Origin: Streptacidiphilus melanogenes
Lineage (GTDB): Bacteria; Actinomycetota; Actinomycetes; Streptomycetales; Streptomycetaceae
Reading direction: 5' to 3'
NCBI RefSeq assembly: GCF_000787835.1
Contig: NZ_BBPP01000026.1
Location: forward strand, 3,114-62,748
DNA: 59,635 bases
This document shows, piece after piece, positions 48,512 to 58,042 of the stretch. The position numbers and the translations under genes were made by a program. Within the stretch, counting starts at the first letter, position 1, and each line of letters begins with the position of its first letter. The notes under the pieces were generated by a model. That model did no database searches. It had not been told where the DNA came from and worked only from the letters and a program-made list of their open reading frames with translations.

Positions 48512-49443
48512 CGGTTGTTCTCCTCGGCGAGGGCGTCCAGCAGGGCCTCGGCGGCCTCGGGCTTCAGTGTTCCGTTGGCCAGCGCGCGGTCCGCGGTGGC
48601 CCGGGCCATGGCCCGGTAGGCCTCCAGCAGCTGCGGCGTGGTGCCGCGCAGCTGCTCGATGTGGGTGCGGACGGTGCCCGCGTCCCCCCGGGCGACGGGC
48701 CCGGTCAGGGCCAGGTCCCCCGCCCGCAGCGTGTTGTCGAGGGCCGCGCCGAGCAGCGGGCCCAGCATCTGCCCTGGCTCGGCGACCCCTGCGCGCGACA
48801 GCAGCTCCATCGCCTGCGCGACCAGGGTGACCAGGTGGTTCGAGCCGTGGGCAAGGGCCGTGTGGTAGAGCGGCCGCCGATCCTCGGGGATCCACTCGGG
48901 CTCGCCGCCCATCTCCACGACCAGCGCCTCGGCCACCGGCCGCAGCTCCTCCGGCGCGGTCACCCCGAAGGGGCAGCCCGCGAGGCGCGCGACGTCGACG
49001 GAGGTGCCGGTGAAGGTCATCGCCGGGTGCAGGGCCAGCGGCAGCGCACCCGCGCGGGTGGCGGGCTCCAGCACGGCGATGCCCTTCGCGCCGGAGGTGT
49101 GCACGAGGATCTGCCCCGGTCTCACCGCGCCGGTCGCGGCGAGACCGGCGACGAGGTCCTCCAGCGCGTCGTCGGGAACGGTCAGCAGCACGAGGTCGGC
49201 GGCGGCCATCACCTGGGGCGGGGTGACCAGCCGAACGCCCGGCAGCAGCGCGTTCGCTCTGCGCTGGGACGCGAGGGAGACGCCGGAGGCGGCGACGACC
49301 TTGTGCCCGGCATACTGCAGCGCCGCGCCGAGGGCCGGGCCGACGCGGCCGGTGCCGACGACGCCTACGGCGAGTCGCCCGGGCCGGTTGTCGGGCGCGG
49401 TGGGGTCGGGATCGCCGAAGGCGGGCAGCCCGAGGTCGTCCAT
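48508..49443 (-). CDS. Rossmann-fold DUF2520 protein (possible ketopantoate reductase-like)
   Basis: 311 residues from ATG 49443. N-terminal NAD(P)-binding [22 protein letters not shown], then [17 protein letters not shown], and the C-terminal DUF2520 helices ([21 protein letters not shown]). The family is related to NADP-dependent 2-ketopantoate reductases, and the place at the head of a panC-panD operon favours a role in pantoate synthesis. Not demonstrated. Confidence 0.85.
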   Translation of the reverse strand: MDDLGLPAFGDPDPTAPDNRPGRLAVGVVGTGRVGPALGAALQYAGHKVVAASGVSLASQRRANALLPGVRLVTPPQVMAAADLVLLTVPDDALEDLVAGLAATGAVRPGQILVHTSGAKGIAVLEPATRAGALPLALHPAMTFTGTSVDVARLAGCPFGVTAPEELRPVAEALVVEMGGEPEWIPEDRRPLYHTALAHGSNHLVTLVAQAMELLSRAGVAEPGQMLGPLLGAALDNTLRAGDLALTGPVARGDAGTVRTHIEQLRGTTPQLLEAYRAMARATADRALANGTLKPEAAEALLDALAEENNR

Positions 49444-49585
49444 GGTGCGGTTTCCGTTCCAGTCCTACGCAGGTACCAGACGTTCCCGGCCAGTTTACGG
49501 CGCAAGCCCGAGCACTCGCTGTGGCCCCAGCCACTCTCCGGCCAGGGGCACGAGAGACCGACCGAGGCGGGTGGCCCTGCTCGCT

Positions 49586-49617
49586 CGGGATCTGACCGCA
49601 CCGGGATCTGACCGCAC
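49586..49617. repeat. 16-bp tandem duplication upstream of the cofactor operon
   Basis: CGGGATCTGACCGCAC twice, exact, in the 232-bp gap between the acyltransferase stop and the DUF2520 start. Confidence 0.85.
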
Positions 49618-49675
49618 CGGGGGCCGTGTCGCGCCCGCGCGGCAGAGCCGCAGATCAGCGGAGCCGCACCCCCGG

Positions 49676-50347
49676 CTAGGAAGCCTCCTTCGGAGGCTCG
49701 TTGTAGGCGTCGGCCAGAGGCTGGGCGCTCATCGCGTGGATCGCCTGCATGATCTCGTCCGTGATCGCCCTGCGGACCGGCCCCACCGGCGTGATGCCGA
49801 TGCGGTCGGAGAAGTCCAGCGGCTTGCCGAACTGCACCGTGATCCGGCGCAGCCGGGGCATCAGCTTGCCGACCGGCTGGATCCGCTCCGTGCCCGTCAG
49901 GGCGACCGGGACGACGGGGGCGCCGGAGGCGAGTGCGAGCCAGGCGACGCCCGTGCGGCCCTTGTACAGCCGGCCGTCGCGCGAGCGCGTGCCCTCCGGG
50001 TAGATGCCGAAGGCGCCGCCCTCCTGGAGGACCGCGAGGCCCGCGTCCAACGCGGCCTGCGCCGCGCGGTGGGTGCCGCGTTCGACCGGAATGGAGCCCA
50101 TGGAGGAGAAGAAGATCTTGTTCGCCCTGCCCTTGACGCCCGTGCCGGTGAAGTACTCCGCCTTCGCCAGGAACGCCACGGGGCGCGGCGCGACCAGCGG
50201 GATGACCGCGCTGTCGATCGCGGCGAGGTGGTTGCTGGCGATGATGACCGGGCCGGTCCTCGGGACGTTCTCGCGGCCGAGCACGACCGGGCGGTACACC
50301 GCCCGCGTCATCGGGGACAGCACCAGCTTGGCGAGGGCTTGGGACAA
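49676..50347 (-). CDS. 1-acylglycerol-3-phosphate acyltransferase family (PlsC-like)
   Basis: 223 residues from TTG 50347, chosen because AGGAG lies about 8 bp upstream; the frame runs open to 50497 but that part would cover the divergent aldolase's promoter. Acyltransferase motif I NHLAAID, motif II-like SIPVERGTHRAAQ, motif III IYPEGTRSRDGRLYKGRTG. It acylates lysophosphatidate or a similar acceptor at the membrane. Confidence 0.88.
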   Translation of the reverse strand: MSQALAKLVLSPMTRAVYRPVVLGRENVPRTGPVIIASNHLAAIDSAVIPLVAPRPVAFLAKAEYFTGTGVKGRANKIFFSSMGSIPVERGTHRAAQAALDAGLAVLQEGGAFGIYPEGTRSRDGRLYKGRTGVAWLALASGAPVVPVALTGTERIQPVGKLMPRLRRITVQFGKPLDFSDRIGITPVGPVRRAITDEIMQAIHAMSAQPLADAYNEPPKEAS

Positions 50348-50495
50348 GGTGGCTGCTCCTGAACAGATCAAGCCGTGGGCGAAGCGGACGAGAGCGGACG
50401 AGAGAGGGACGGGCCTTGCGGATGCTACGTCATGTCGCCCGGTCGGGGAGCGCACGTCCGGCGACGTACGGGCCCTGGTCTGGGAGGCTGACGTC

Positions 50496-51650
50496 ATGGC
50501 AAACGAACACTCCTCCGCGTCCGTGCCCCCGTCGGCCGAGCCCCCCGTGGACGGCGCCGAGCGCCGCTTCGCGGCGGTGCGCGGGGCGGAGCGGCTGCTG
50601 TCCGGTGCGCGCCCGCTCAGTCTGGGCGAGTGGCTGGCGGAGCTGTCCGGTGAGGCGGGCCGGGCCGCGTACGACCTCGACGGGCGGACGGACCTCTACG
50701 GCGACGGGATCGTCGCCGCGCTGGAGGACCGGGTCGCCGAGCTGCTCGGCATGGAGGCCGCCGCGTTCTTCCCGACCGGGACGATGGCGCAGCAGGTCGC
50801 GCTGCGCTGCTGGGCCGAGCGAACCGGGAACCAGCTCGTCGCGATGCATCCGCTCGCCCACCCCGAGGTGCACGAGCGGCAGGCCTACGCCCAGCTGACG
50901 GGCCTGCGCAGCGTCTGGCCGACGCGCGAGCCGCGGCTGCCGAACGCCGACGAGGTCGCCGACTGCGACGAGCCCTTCGGCACGCTGATGCTGGAGCTGC
51001 CGCTGCGCGACGCCGGCTTCGTGCTGCCGAGCTGGGAGGAGCTGACGGCCACCGTCGAGGCGGCCCGCGAGCGGGACGCCGTCGTGCACTTCGACGGCGC
51101 GCGGCTGTGGGAGACGACGCCTCACTTCGGGCGCACCCTGCCGGAGATCGCGGAGCTGGCGGACTCCGTGTACGTGTCCTTCTACAAGACCCTCGGCGGC
51201 GTCAGCGGCGCCGCGCTCGCCGGGCCGGAGGAGTTCGTGGCGCAGGCCAAGGCGTGGCGCCACCGCTACGGGGGCCAGCTGTACCAGCAGTGGCCGGCCG
51301 TGCTCTCCGCACTCGTCGGGCTGGAGCGGGAGCTGCCGCGGCTGCCCGAGTACGTCAAGCACGCCAAGGTGGTGGCGAAGGCGCTGGCCGCGGTGCCGGG
51401 CAGCCGGGTCAACCCGGGCGTGCCGCAGACGCACCAGTTCCAGTACCTGCTCCCGTACGCCGCCGACACGCTGAACGAGACGACGCTGCGTCAGGCCGAG
51501 GAGACCGGGAGGGCGTTGTTCCGGGGCTGGCGGGCGACGGCGGTGCCGGGCATGTCCTTCACGGAGATCACCGTCGCCGGGCCGGCGCTGGAGTGGTCCC
51601 CGCAGGACATCGAGGACGCGCTGGGGCAGTTCCTGAAGATGCTCCGCTAG
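50496..51650 (+). CDS. PLP-dependent beta-eliminating lyase / threonine aldolase family protein
   Basis: 384 residues from ATG 50496. Fold type I: AAFFPTGTMAQQVALRCW, cofactor Asp in VVHFDGARLWE, Schiff-base Lys in SVYVSFYKTLGGVSGAALAG, then HRYGGQLYQQWPAV. Similar to L-threonine aldolases that cleave threonine to glycine and acetaldehyde. Convergent with the response regulator gene. Confidence 0.88.
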   Translation: MANEHSSASVPPSAEPPVDGAERRFAAVRGAERLLSGARPLSLGEWLAELSGEAGRAAYDLDGRTDLYGDGIVAALEDRVAELLGMEAAAFFPTGTMAQQVALRCWAERTGNQLVAMHPLAHPEVHERQAYAQLTGLRSVWPTREPRLPNADEVADCDEPFGTLMLELPLRDAGFVLPSWEELTATVEAARERDAVVHFDGARLWETTPHFGRTLPEIAELADSVYVSFYKTLGGVSGAALAGPEEFVAQAKAWRHRYGGQLYQQWPAVLSALVGLERELPRLPEYVKHAKVVAKALAAVPGSRVNPGVPQTHQFQYLLPYAADTLNETTLRQAEETGRALFRGWRATAVPGMSFTEITVAGPALEWSPQDIEDALGQFLKMLR

Positions 51651-51668
51651 GCCGGGCCGAACGGGGGC

Positions 51669-52346
51669 TCAGCGGGACGCGCGGACCAGGCCGGTCTCGT
51701 AGGCGAGGACCACGGCCTGGACCCGGTCGCGCAGGTCCAGCTTGGTGAGGATGCGGCCGACGTGCGTCTTGACGGTGGCCTCGGACAGACCCAGGCGCTC
51801 GGCGATCTCGCCGTTGGACAGGCCCTGCGCGACCAGCAGCAGCACCTCGCGCTCGCGCTCGGTCAGCCGCTCCAGCTCCGGCGTCAGCTTGGGCTCGGCC
51901 GCGGCGGGCAGCACGGTCGTGAAGCGGTCGATCATGCGGCGGGTCGTCGTCGGCGCGACGACGGCCTCGCCGCTGTCGACCGCGCGGATCGCCGCGACGA
52001 GCTCGACCGGCGGGACGTCCTTGAGCAGGAAGCCGCTCGCGCCCGCCTTGAGCGCGGAGAAGGCGTACTCGTCCAGGTCGAAGGTGGTCAGGATGAGCAC
52101 CTTGGGCCGCGAGGCGAGTTCCGTCGCCGGGTCGCAGATACGGCGGGTGGCCTCGACGCCGTCGAGGCGCGGCATCCGCACGTCCATGAGGACCACGTCG
52201 ACCTCGACGGCGGAGAGGACCTCCAGCGCCTGGGCGCCGTCGCCGGCCTCGGCGACGATCTCGATGTCGGGCTGGGACTGCAGCACCATGCGGAAGCCGG
52301 TGCGCAGCAGCTCCTGGTCGTCGACGAGCATGATCCGGACGGTCAC
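51669..52346 (-). CDS. NarL/FixJ (LuxR-type) response regulator
   Basis: 225 residues from ATG 52346. Receiver: MLVDDQELLRTGF, phospho-acceptor Asp in VDVVLMDVRMPRLDGV, Lys in GFLLKDVPP. Output HTH: LTEREREVLLLVAQGLSNGEIAERLGLSEATVKTHVGRIL. It is controlled by the kinase 56 bp upstream. Confidence 0.95.
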   Translation of the reverse strand: MTVRIMLVDDQELLRTGFRMVLQSQPDIEIVAEAGDGAQALEVLSAVEVDVVLMDVRMPRLDGVEATRRICDPATELASRPKVLILTTFDLDEYAFSALKAGASGFLLKDVPPVELVAAIRAVDSGEAVVAPTTTRRMIDRFTTVLPAAAEPKLTPELERLTEREREVLLLVAQGLSNGEIAERLGLSEATVKTHVGRILTKLDLRDRVQAVVLAYETGLVRASR

Positions 52347-52357
52347 GCGGGCTCTCC

Positions 52358-52399
52358 CTCTGTTCTGGGTGCTCTGTTCTCGGTGCTCTGTCCTGCGGT
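52358..52399. repeat. Three imperfect 14-bp repeats between kinase and regulator genes
   Basis: CTCTGTTCTGGGTG, CTCTGTTCTCGGTG and CTCTGTCCTGCGGT in tandem, upstream of the regulator start. Confidence 0.75.
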
Positions 52400-52402
52400 C
52401 CG

Positions 52403-53578
52403 CTAACGGGCGGAGCCGAGCGGCAGCACGGCCTCGATGCGGAAGCCGCCGCCGACGCGCGGGCCCGCGTCGAGGCTGCCGCCGACCATGCCGACACGCT
52501 CGCGCATCCCGATCAGACCATGCCCGAAGCCGTCCTCACCTCCGGCGTGGACGAGCTCGGCGCTGGCGCCGCGGCCGTCGTCCTCGATGACCATGGCGAG
52601 GTCGCTGTCCTGGAAGCGGATCCGCACCGTCGCGCTGGCGGCGGGGCCGCCGTGCTTGCGGGCGTTGGTGAGCGCCTCCTGGACGATGCGATACGCCGTC
52701 AGCTCCACGCCGCGCGGCAGCGGGCGGGGCTCCCCCTCGACCGTGAACGCGACCGGCAGCCCCGCGCTGCGGACCTGCTCCAGCAGGTCCGGCAGCTGCT
52801 CGACGCCGGGCTGCGGCACGTACTCGCCGGTGGACTCCTCGCTGCGCAGCAGGCCCAGCAGGCGGCGCATCTCCGCGAGCGCCTGGCGGCCGGTGGCGGC
52901 GATGGTGCCGAGCGCCTCCTTGGCCTGCTCCGGGGAGGTGTCCATGACGTACGAGGCGCCGTCGGCCTGGACGATCATCACCGAGACGTTGTGGGCGACG
53001 ACGTCGTGCAGCTCGCGGGCGATGCGGGCGCGCTCGGCGGCGACGGCCACCTTGGACTGGGCGTCGCGCTCGCGCTCCAGCCGGGCGGCCCGGTCCTCGA
53101 GCTCCAGGTAGTAGGCGCGGCGGATGCTGGTGAACCGGCCGAGCAGCCAGGCGAGCACGAACGGCGTGGAGGCGACCAGCGAGAAGACGATGTCCTGGGG
53201 CCGGTTCAGCGAGGTGTCGCCGAACGCGACGAAGGCCAGCGGCCCGGAGACGAAGCCGAGTGCGAGCGCTGCCCGCGCGGTCCACGGCTTGCCGAAGGCG
53301 GCCGCGCCGTAGCCGAGGACGAGCAGCGCCAGGTCGGAGGCGTGGATGTTGCGGCCGTAGGCAAGCTGCACGAAGGCCACGGCGGCCGCCGCCCACAGCG
53401 CGAAGTTCGGATGCCGCCGGCGGATCGCCACGAGGGTGCAGAGCGCGAGCGCGAGCAGCACCTGTCCCAGGCTGTCCTGCGAGATCGCCTCGGGCATCGA
53501 CAGCAGGAACAGCAGCACGGCCCACACGGTGTCGGACACCATCGGGTGGCTGCGGAACCAGCTGTAGAGGAATTGCAC
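52403..53578 (-). CDS. HisKA_3-type sensor histidine kinase (DesK/NarX class)
   Basis: 391 residues from ATG 53578. Four to five membrane helices (~1-150), a coiled linker (LELEDRAARLERERDAQSK), HisKA_3 box AERARIARELHDVVAHNVS (phospho-His), and a HATPase with VQEALTNARKHG and DDGRGAS...GHGLIGMRERV. Upstream partner of the NarL-type regulator. No extracytoplasmic sensor domain, so the stimulus is probably sensed in or at the membrane. Confidence 0.93.
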   Translation of the reverse strand: MQFLYSWFRSHPMVSDTVWAVLLFLLSMPEAISQDSLGQVLLALALCTLVAIRRRHPNFALWAAAAVAFVQLAYGRNIHASDLALLVLGYGAAAFGKPWTARAALALGFVSGPLAFVAFGDTSLNRPQDIVFSLVASTPFVLAWLLGRFTSIRRAYYLELEDRAARLERERDAQSKVAVAAERARIARELHDVVAHNVSVMIVQADGASYVMDTSPEQAKEALGTIAATGRQALAEMRRLLGLLRSEESTGEYVPQPGVEQLPDLLEQVRSAGLPVAFTVEGEPRPLPRGVELTAYRIVQEALTNARKHGGPAASATVRIRFQDSDLAMVIEDDGRGASAELVHAGGEDGFGHGLIGMRERVGMVGGSLDAGPRVGGGFRIEAVLPLGSAR

Positions 53579-53745
53579 GCTTCCAGGTTAGGCAGCGCGC
53601 AAAGCCGCGCCCTCCGTCGCCGGGGTGACTCCGGCATCCTCCGGAAGTCGGAGTTGGTTGCCGGCGGCAATCGTTCCAGCGTAGACCGGCCCCGGCCGAT
53701 CGGCCGACTGGATCGGGGGCCGGGACCGCTGGGAGGCTTGGACGC

Positions 53746-54846
53746 ATGAGCCATCTGCCCTGGCGCGCGGCCATGGAGCGGGCCCTGTACGGCCCGCAGG
53801 GGTTCTTCGTGAACGAAGAGACCGGACCCGCCGCGCACTTCCGCACCTCCGTCCACGCCTCGCCGCTGTTCGCCCAGGCGGTGCTGCGGTTGACCCGGTG
53901 GGTGGACGAGGCGCTGGACCGTCCGGAGCAGCTGACCGTCTGCGACGTCGGGGCGGGCCGCGGCGAGTTGCTGCTCGCGCTCGGCGCGCAGGCCCGCGCG
54001 GCCGACCCGGAGCTGGCCGACCGGTTGCGGCTGGTCGCCGTGGAACGGGCCGCGCGTCCACAGGGGCTGCCCGCCTGGATCACCTGGACGGACCGGATCG
54101 AACCAATCCCGACGGGGCTGCTCTTCGCCAACGAGTGGCTGGACAACATCCCGTGCGAGGTTGCCGAGGCCGACGAGGACGGCGTCCCGCGCTACGTGCT
54201 GGTCGATCCGGCGACGGGGGCGGAGCGGCCGGGCGGTCCGCTGGACGCGGCGGACGCCGCGTGGCTGCGGGACTGGTTCTCCGCCGGGCCGGACGGGGCC
54301 TCGTCGGGCGCGCGGACCGACCCCACGTCCGACACCCCGTCCGTGGAGCGTGCGGAGCTCGGCCGGTGGCGGGACCAGGCGTGGGCGGAGGCGGTCGGCG
54401 CGGTCGGACGCGGACTCGCGGTCGCCGTCGACTACGCGCACACCCGCGCGGACCGGCCGCCGTTCGGCACACTCACCGGCTACCGGGACGGCCGCCAGGT
54501 CGAACCCGTCCCGGACGGCTCCTGCGACCTGACCGCGCATGTCGCCCTCGACGCCTGCCTCGACGCGGCCGCGCGGGCGAACCCGCGCGTCACCCACAGC
54601 CTGTGGACGACGCAGCGCGCCGCGCTGCACGCGCTGGGCGTGAACGGCGCGCGGCCCCCGCTCGCGCTGGCGTCGAGCGACCCGTCCGCATACCTGCGCG
54701 CCCTGGCGTCCGCAGGGGAGGCCGCCGAGCTGACCGCGACCGGAGGCCTCGGCTCCTTCCTGTGGGGCGTGCAGACGGTTGGCATCCAAGCTGCGGACAT
54801 GGGCGACGGCGGGCCTGCCGGAGGATGGCAGACTCTGGTGTCATGA
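53746..54846 (+). CDS. MidA/NDUFAF7-type SAM-dependent methyltransferase
   Basis: 366 residues from ATG 53746. SAM-binding [17 protein letters not shown]; family motifs [20 protein letters not shown] near the N-terminus and [15 protein letters not shown] (NE-x-D-x-x-P). The DUF185/Methyltransf_28 fold is known from mitochondrial NDUFAF7, which dimethylates an arginine of the complex I NDUFS2 subunit. Here the stop overlaps the start of nuoD (NDUFS2 homologue) by 4 bp. Confidence 0.88.
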   Translation: MSHLPWRAAMERALYGPQGFFVNEETGPAAHFRTSVHASPLFAQAVLRLTRWVDEALDRPEQLTVCDVGAGRGELLLALGAQARAADPELADRLRLVAVERAARPQGLPAWITWTDRIEPIPTGLLFANEWLDNIPCEVAEADEDGVPRYVLVDPATGAERPGGPLDAADAAWLRDWFSAGPDGASSGARTDPTSDTPSVERAELGRWRDQAWAEAVGAVGRGLAVAVDYAHTRADRPPFGTLTGYRDGRQVEPVPDGSCDLTAHVALDACLDAAARANPRVTHSLWTTQRAALHALGVNGARPPLALASSDPSAYLRALASAGEAAELTATGGLGSFLWGVQTVGIQAADMGDGGPAGGWQTLVS

Positions 54847-56012
54847 CGGAGACGACGGTCGGCATCGGCGCAGGCGCGGGCCTGGCGGGCAGCGGCACGG
54901 AGCTGGGCACCAGCGACATGGTGCTGAACATCGGGCCGCAGCACCCCAGCACCCACGGTGTGCTCCGGCTACGGCTGCGCCTGGACGGCGAGCGGATCGG
55001 CGAGGCCGAACCGATCATCGGCTACATGCACCGCGGCGCGGAGAAGCTCTTCGAGGCGCGCGACTACCGCCAGATCATCATGCTGGCCAACCGGCACGAC
55101 TGGCTCTCCGCCTTCGCCAACGAGCTCGGCGTCGTCCTGGCCGTCGAGCGCATGCTCGGCATGGAGGTCCCGGTCCGCGCCACCTGGACGCGGACGCTGC
55201 TGGCCGAGCTGAACCGGGTGCTGAACCACCTGATGTTCCTCGGCTCCTACCCCCTGGAACTGGGCGGGATCACCCCGATCTTCCACGCCTTCGACGAGCG
55301 CGAGCGCCTCCAGTCCGTCCTGGAGGAGGCCTCCGGCGGGCGCATGCACTACATGTTCAACCGCGTCGGCGGCCTGAAGGAGGACCTCCCGGCCGGCTGG
55401 TACGGCCGCGTCCGCGGCGCGGTCGCGGCGGTCCGGTCGCGGATGGACGTCTTCGACCGCCTGGTCCTCGGCAACGAGATCTTCCGCGCGCGCACGGCCG
55501 GAGTCGGCGTGCTCTCCCCCGAGCTGGTCCACGCCTACGGCGTGAGCGGCCCGATCGCCCGCGGCTCGGGCGTCGACTTCGACCTCCGCCGCGACGAGCC
55601 GTACCTCGCCTACGGCGAGCTGGCGGACGTCCTCAAGGTCCCGGTCCGTCAGAGCGGCGACTGCCTGGCCCGCTTCGAGATCCTCCTCGACCAGCTGCAC
55701 AACAGCCTGGACCTCGCCGACGCCTGCCTCACCCGCATCGCGGAGCTCCCGCAGGGGCCCGTGAACCTGCGCCTCCCCAAGGTCCTCAAGGCCCCCGAGG
55801 GTGCGACCTACGCCTGGACGGAGAACCCGCTGGGCATCAACGGCTACTACCTGGTCTCCCGCGGCGACAAGACCCCCTGGCGCCTGAAGCTCCGCTCCGC
55901 GTCCTTCAACAACCTCCAGATCCTCAGCGAGGTCCTGCCGGGCACGCTGGTCCCGGACATGGTGGCGATCCTGGGCTCGATGTTCTTCGTCGTCGGAGAC
56001 GTCGACAAGTAG
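54843..56012 (+). CDS. nuoD: NADH-quinone oxidoreductase subunit D (orphan NuoD)
   Basis: 389 residues from ATG 54843. Family motifs: [77 protein letters not shown], and the C-terminus GDVDK. It forms part of the quinone-binding peripheral arm of complex I. No other nuo gene is present, so it is an orphan copy apart from the main nuo operon. R64 in YMHRG corresponds to the arginine methylated in mitochondrial NDUFS2. Confidence 0.93.
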   Translation: MTETTVGIGAGAGLAGSGTELGTSDMVLNIGPQHPSTHGVLRLRLRLDGERIGEAEPIIGYMHRGAEKLFEARDYRQIIMLANRHDWLSAFANELGVVLAVERMLGMEVPVRATWTRTLLAELNRVLNHLMFLGSYPLELGGITPIFHAFDERERLQSVLEEASGGRMHYMFNRVGGLKEDLPAGWYGRVRGAVAAVRSRMDVFDRLVLGNEIFRARTAGVGVLSPELVHAYGVSGPIARGSGVDFDLRRDEPYLAYGELADVLKVPVRQSGDCLARFEILLDQLHNSLDLADACLTRIAELPQGPVNLRLPKVLKAPEGATYAWTENPLGINGYYLVSRGDKTPWRLKLRSASFNNLQILSEVLPGTLVPDMVAILGSMFFVVGDVDK

Positions 56013-56046
56013 CCGCACTCTTCACCAAGGGCCGGTTGCACTGTCC

Positions 56047-56064
56047 AGGGGCGCGGGGCTCCGC
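56047..56064. repeat. Partial copy of the intergenic GGGGCGCGGGG element
   Basis: AGGGGCGCGGGG, the first 12 bases of the large element at 45375, in the 69-bp gap between convergent genes. Confidence 0.5.
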
Positions 56065-56081
56065 TGAGGTAGGTGTGGCAA

Positions 56082-57326
56082 CTAGACGGCGCGGATGGCC
56101 CGCACGTCGATGGGCTCGGTCTCGTCCTCGGCCGTGAGGTCGACGATCGCGTGCTCGGTGCGCTCGTGCGCGTGCGTCGGGAGGACCGAGGGGGCCTCGG
56201 GCGCGGCGACGTAGCGGGCCTGGGCGGCGGCCGCCTCCTCGCCGATGACGTCGGCGGCGTCCTGCTCGGCCGGAGCGCCGAGCTTGCTGCCGATCGCCGC
56301 CTCCTGGCGGGAGAAGAAGTTGAACGCGCCTGAGGGCGTGCCGCCCTGGCGCGGCAGCGCCGACTGCGGGGGGACCGCTGCGGCCGGCCGCAGCGGCGGG
56401 AGCGCGGCACGGGCCCAGGCCGGGGCCCGCGTCGGGGTCTGCGCGGCCTGCGGCTGCGCGGAGGGCTGCATGTAGGGCGCGACCAGCCCGCGCTCGCGCG
56501 GGGCCGACGTGGCGACCGCGGCCGACGGCTGGGACTTCTCCGGCTTCTGGGGCTTCTCGGGCTTCTCCGGCTGCTCCGCGGCGGCGGCCGGCTTGCTCTT
56601 GGTGAAGAACGACCCGGACTCCGACGCGTTCTGACCGGTGCTCGGCTTCGGCGAGACCGTCGGCTCCAGCTGCTCGGCGGGGCGCTCGTCCTTCGCCTTC
56701 CTCGCGGCCACCGAAGTCTCCGCGCTCTTCGCGGGCGCGACCGTCGCCGGGAGGGCGGGCTGACGCAGGGCCGGCGTACGGCTGGACTCCGACTGCTCGG
56801 CCTGGCGCTCGAGCCAGCGCAGCGCGTTCGCGGCCTTGAGGTACGCGGCCGGGGTCGCCCGGACGCCGCGCTTCGCGGCTTCGAGGGCCCGGGTCGACTC
56901 CGCGTCGCGCACCGCCTGCTCGGCGGCCACGCGGGCGCGGTCGCGCAGCAGTTGCGCATGAGCCGCCTCGGCGTGGGCGAGCTGGCTACGCTGGGCGAGC
57001 ACGCGCCGCTCCAGGCGCTTGACCTGTTCCTCGGCGACCTCGGACTGGTACTCGAGCTCGGCGACGCGCTCCTCGAAGCGGGCCTCGTCGCGGATCCGCG
57101 CCGACCTCTCGGTGTCGAGATCGGCCTGGGCCGCGCTCTCCCGCTGCCGCAGCAGCACTGCGGCGGCGCACGCGCCGACGCAGACTGCCGCCACCAGGAT
57201 GCGCAGGACGTCGAGACTGCTGGTCAGCAGCGCGGCCGCGAAGGCGGCGAACGCCAGGACCGTACAGGCGATCGACGGAAGCGCCCGGCCGAGGCGCGAA
57301 GCTTGACGGTGGCGACCACGAGACAT
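56082..57326 (-). CDS. Membrane protein with coiled coil and long disordered tail
   Basis: 414 residues from ATG 57326. Two membrane helices near the N-terminus (RALPSIACTVLAFAAFAAALL, DVLRILVAAVCVGACAAAVLL), then a coiled coil (~65-150, ARFEERVAELEYQSEVAEEQV), a conserved-looking patch ATPAAYLKAANALRWLERQ (~155-175), and an Ala/Pro/Glu-rich tail to the end. No enzyme motif. It may be a scaffold at the membrane. Confidence 0.8.
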   Translation of the reverse strand: MSRGRHRQASRLGRALPSIACTVLAFAAFAAALLTSSLDVLRILVAAVCVGACAAAVLLRQRESAAQADLDTERSARIRDEARFEERVAELEYQSEVAEEQVKRLERRVLAQRSQLAHAEAAHAQLLRDRARVAAEQAVRDAESTRALEAAKRGVRATPAAYLKAANALRWLERQAEQSESSRTPALRQPALPATVAPAKSAETSVAARKAKDERPAEQLEPTVSPKPSTGQNASESGSFFTKSKPAAAAEQPEKPEKPQKPEKSQPSAAVATSAPRERGLVAPYMQPSAQPQAAQTPTRAPAWARAALPPLRPAAAVPPQSALPRQGGTPSGAFNFFSRQEAAIGSKLGAPAEQDAADVIGEEAAAAQARYVAAPEAPSVLPTHAHERTEHAIVDLTAEDETEPIDVRAIRAV

Positions 57327-57453
57327 GGCCAGAAATCTAGCGTGATCGTCCGACTTATGTCAGGCGGGGGGCCAAAGACACTCTTGACAGGCCGAAGAAA
57401 TTGCCGGACACGTTCAATCGCGTGTCCGGAAACCGGCGTTGGGCGGACCCGCG

Positions 57454-57945
57454 TCAGCGCCGCTGCGTCGCGTGCTCGCGGTTCTGGTCGTCGTCGTCCG
57501 GCAGGCGGCAGATGCGCTGCAGCCACAGCCCGGCGGCCATCACGGCGATGCCGGCGATCACGGCGAACAGCGCCGTCAGCGCCTGGCCCTGACGGGCCGG
57601 GGAGGCACCGGACACGGTGATCAGGAAGACGCCCATGCCGCCGTAGACGCCCGTGACCAGCGCCGCGACCAGGGCGCTGGCCTGGCCCAGCACCAGCGCC
57701 CGCGCGGCGAAGAGCGGGTCGACGCCCTTGGCCCCGGCCTCGCGTTCGCGCTGGGCCCGCAGCCGTCCGCGCAGCGTGATCGCCGCGGCGGCCAGCACCA
57801 CGGCGATCACCGCGAGCACGATCGGCGCGGCGGCCGGCACGCCGGGCAGCGAACCGACCGAGTTCCACAGCCGGGCGCCCGCCCAGGACAGCACCCCGGC
57901 GACGAGCGTGGTCACGGCCAGCACGAGCGGGCGAAGCGGCTTCAC
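57454..57945 (-). CDS. DUF3180 membrane protein
   Basis: 163 residues from GTG 57945, chosen for GGAGGG 6 bp upstream. Four membrane helices (LVLAVTTLVAGVLSW, APIVLAVIAVVLAAAAITL, LGQASALVAALVTGVYG, ALTALFAVIAGIAVMAAGL) and an acidic tail DDDDQNREH. Follows folK in actinobacterial folate clusters; function unknown. Confidence 0.85.
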   Translation of the reverse strand: MKPLRPLVLAVTTLVAGVLSWAGARLWNSVGSLPGVPAAAPIVLAVIAVVLAAAAITLRGRLRAQREREAGAKGVDPLFAARALVLGQASALVAALVTGVYGGMGVFLITVSGASPARQGQALTALFAVIAGIAVMAAGLWLQRICRLPDDDDQNREHATQRR

Positions 57946-58042
57946 AGCAGTCCCTCCAAGCAGGATCTGCTCCACCGTACCCGGCGGGGGCGATGACCGG
58001 GGGTCAGTGCTCGGCCCGCCCGCCGCGGGCCGGCGGCGCCGG

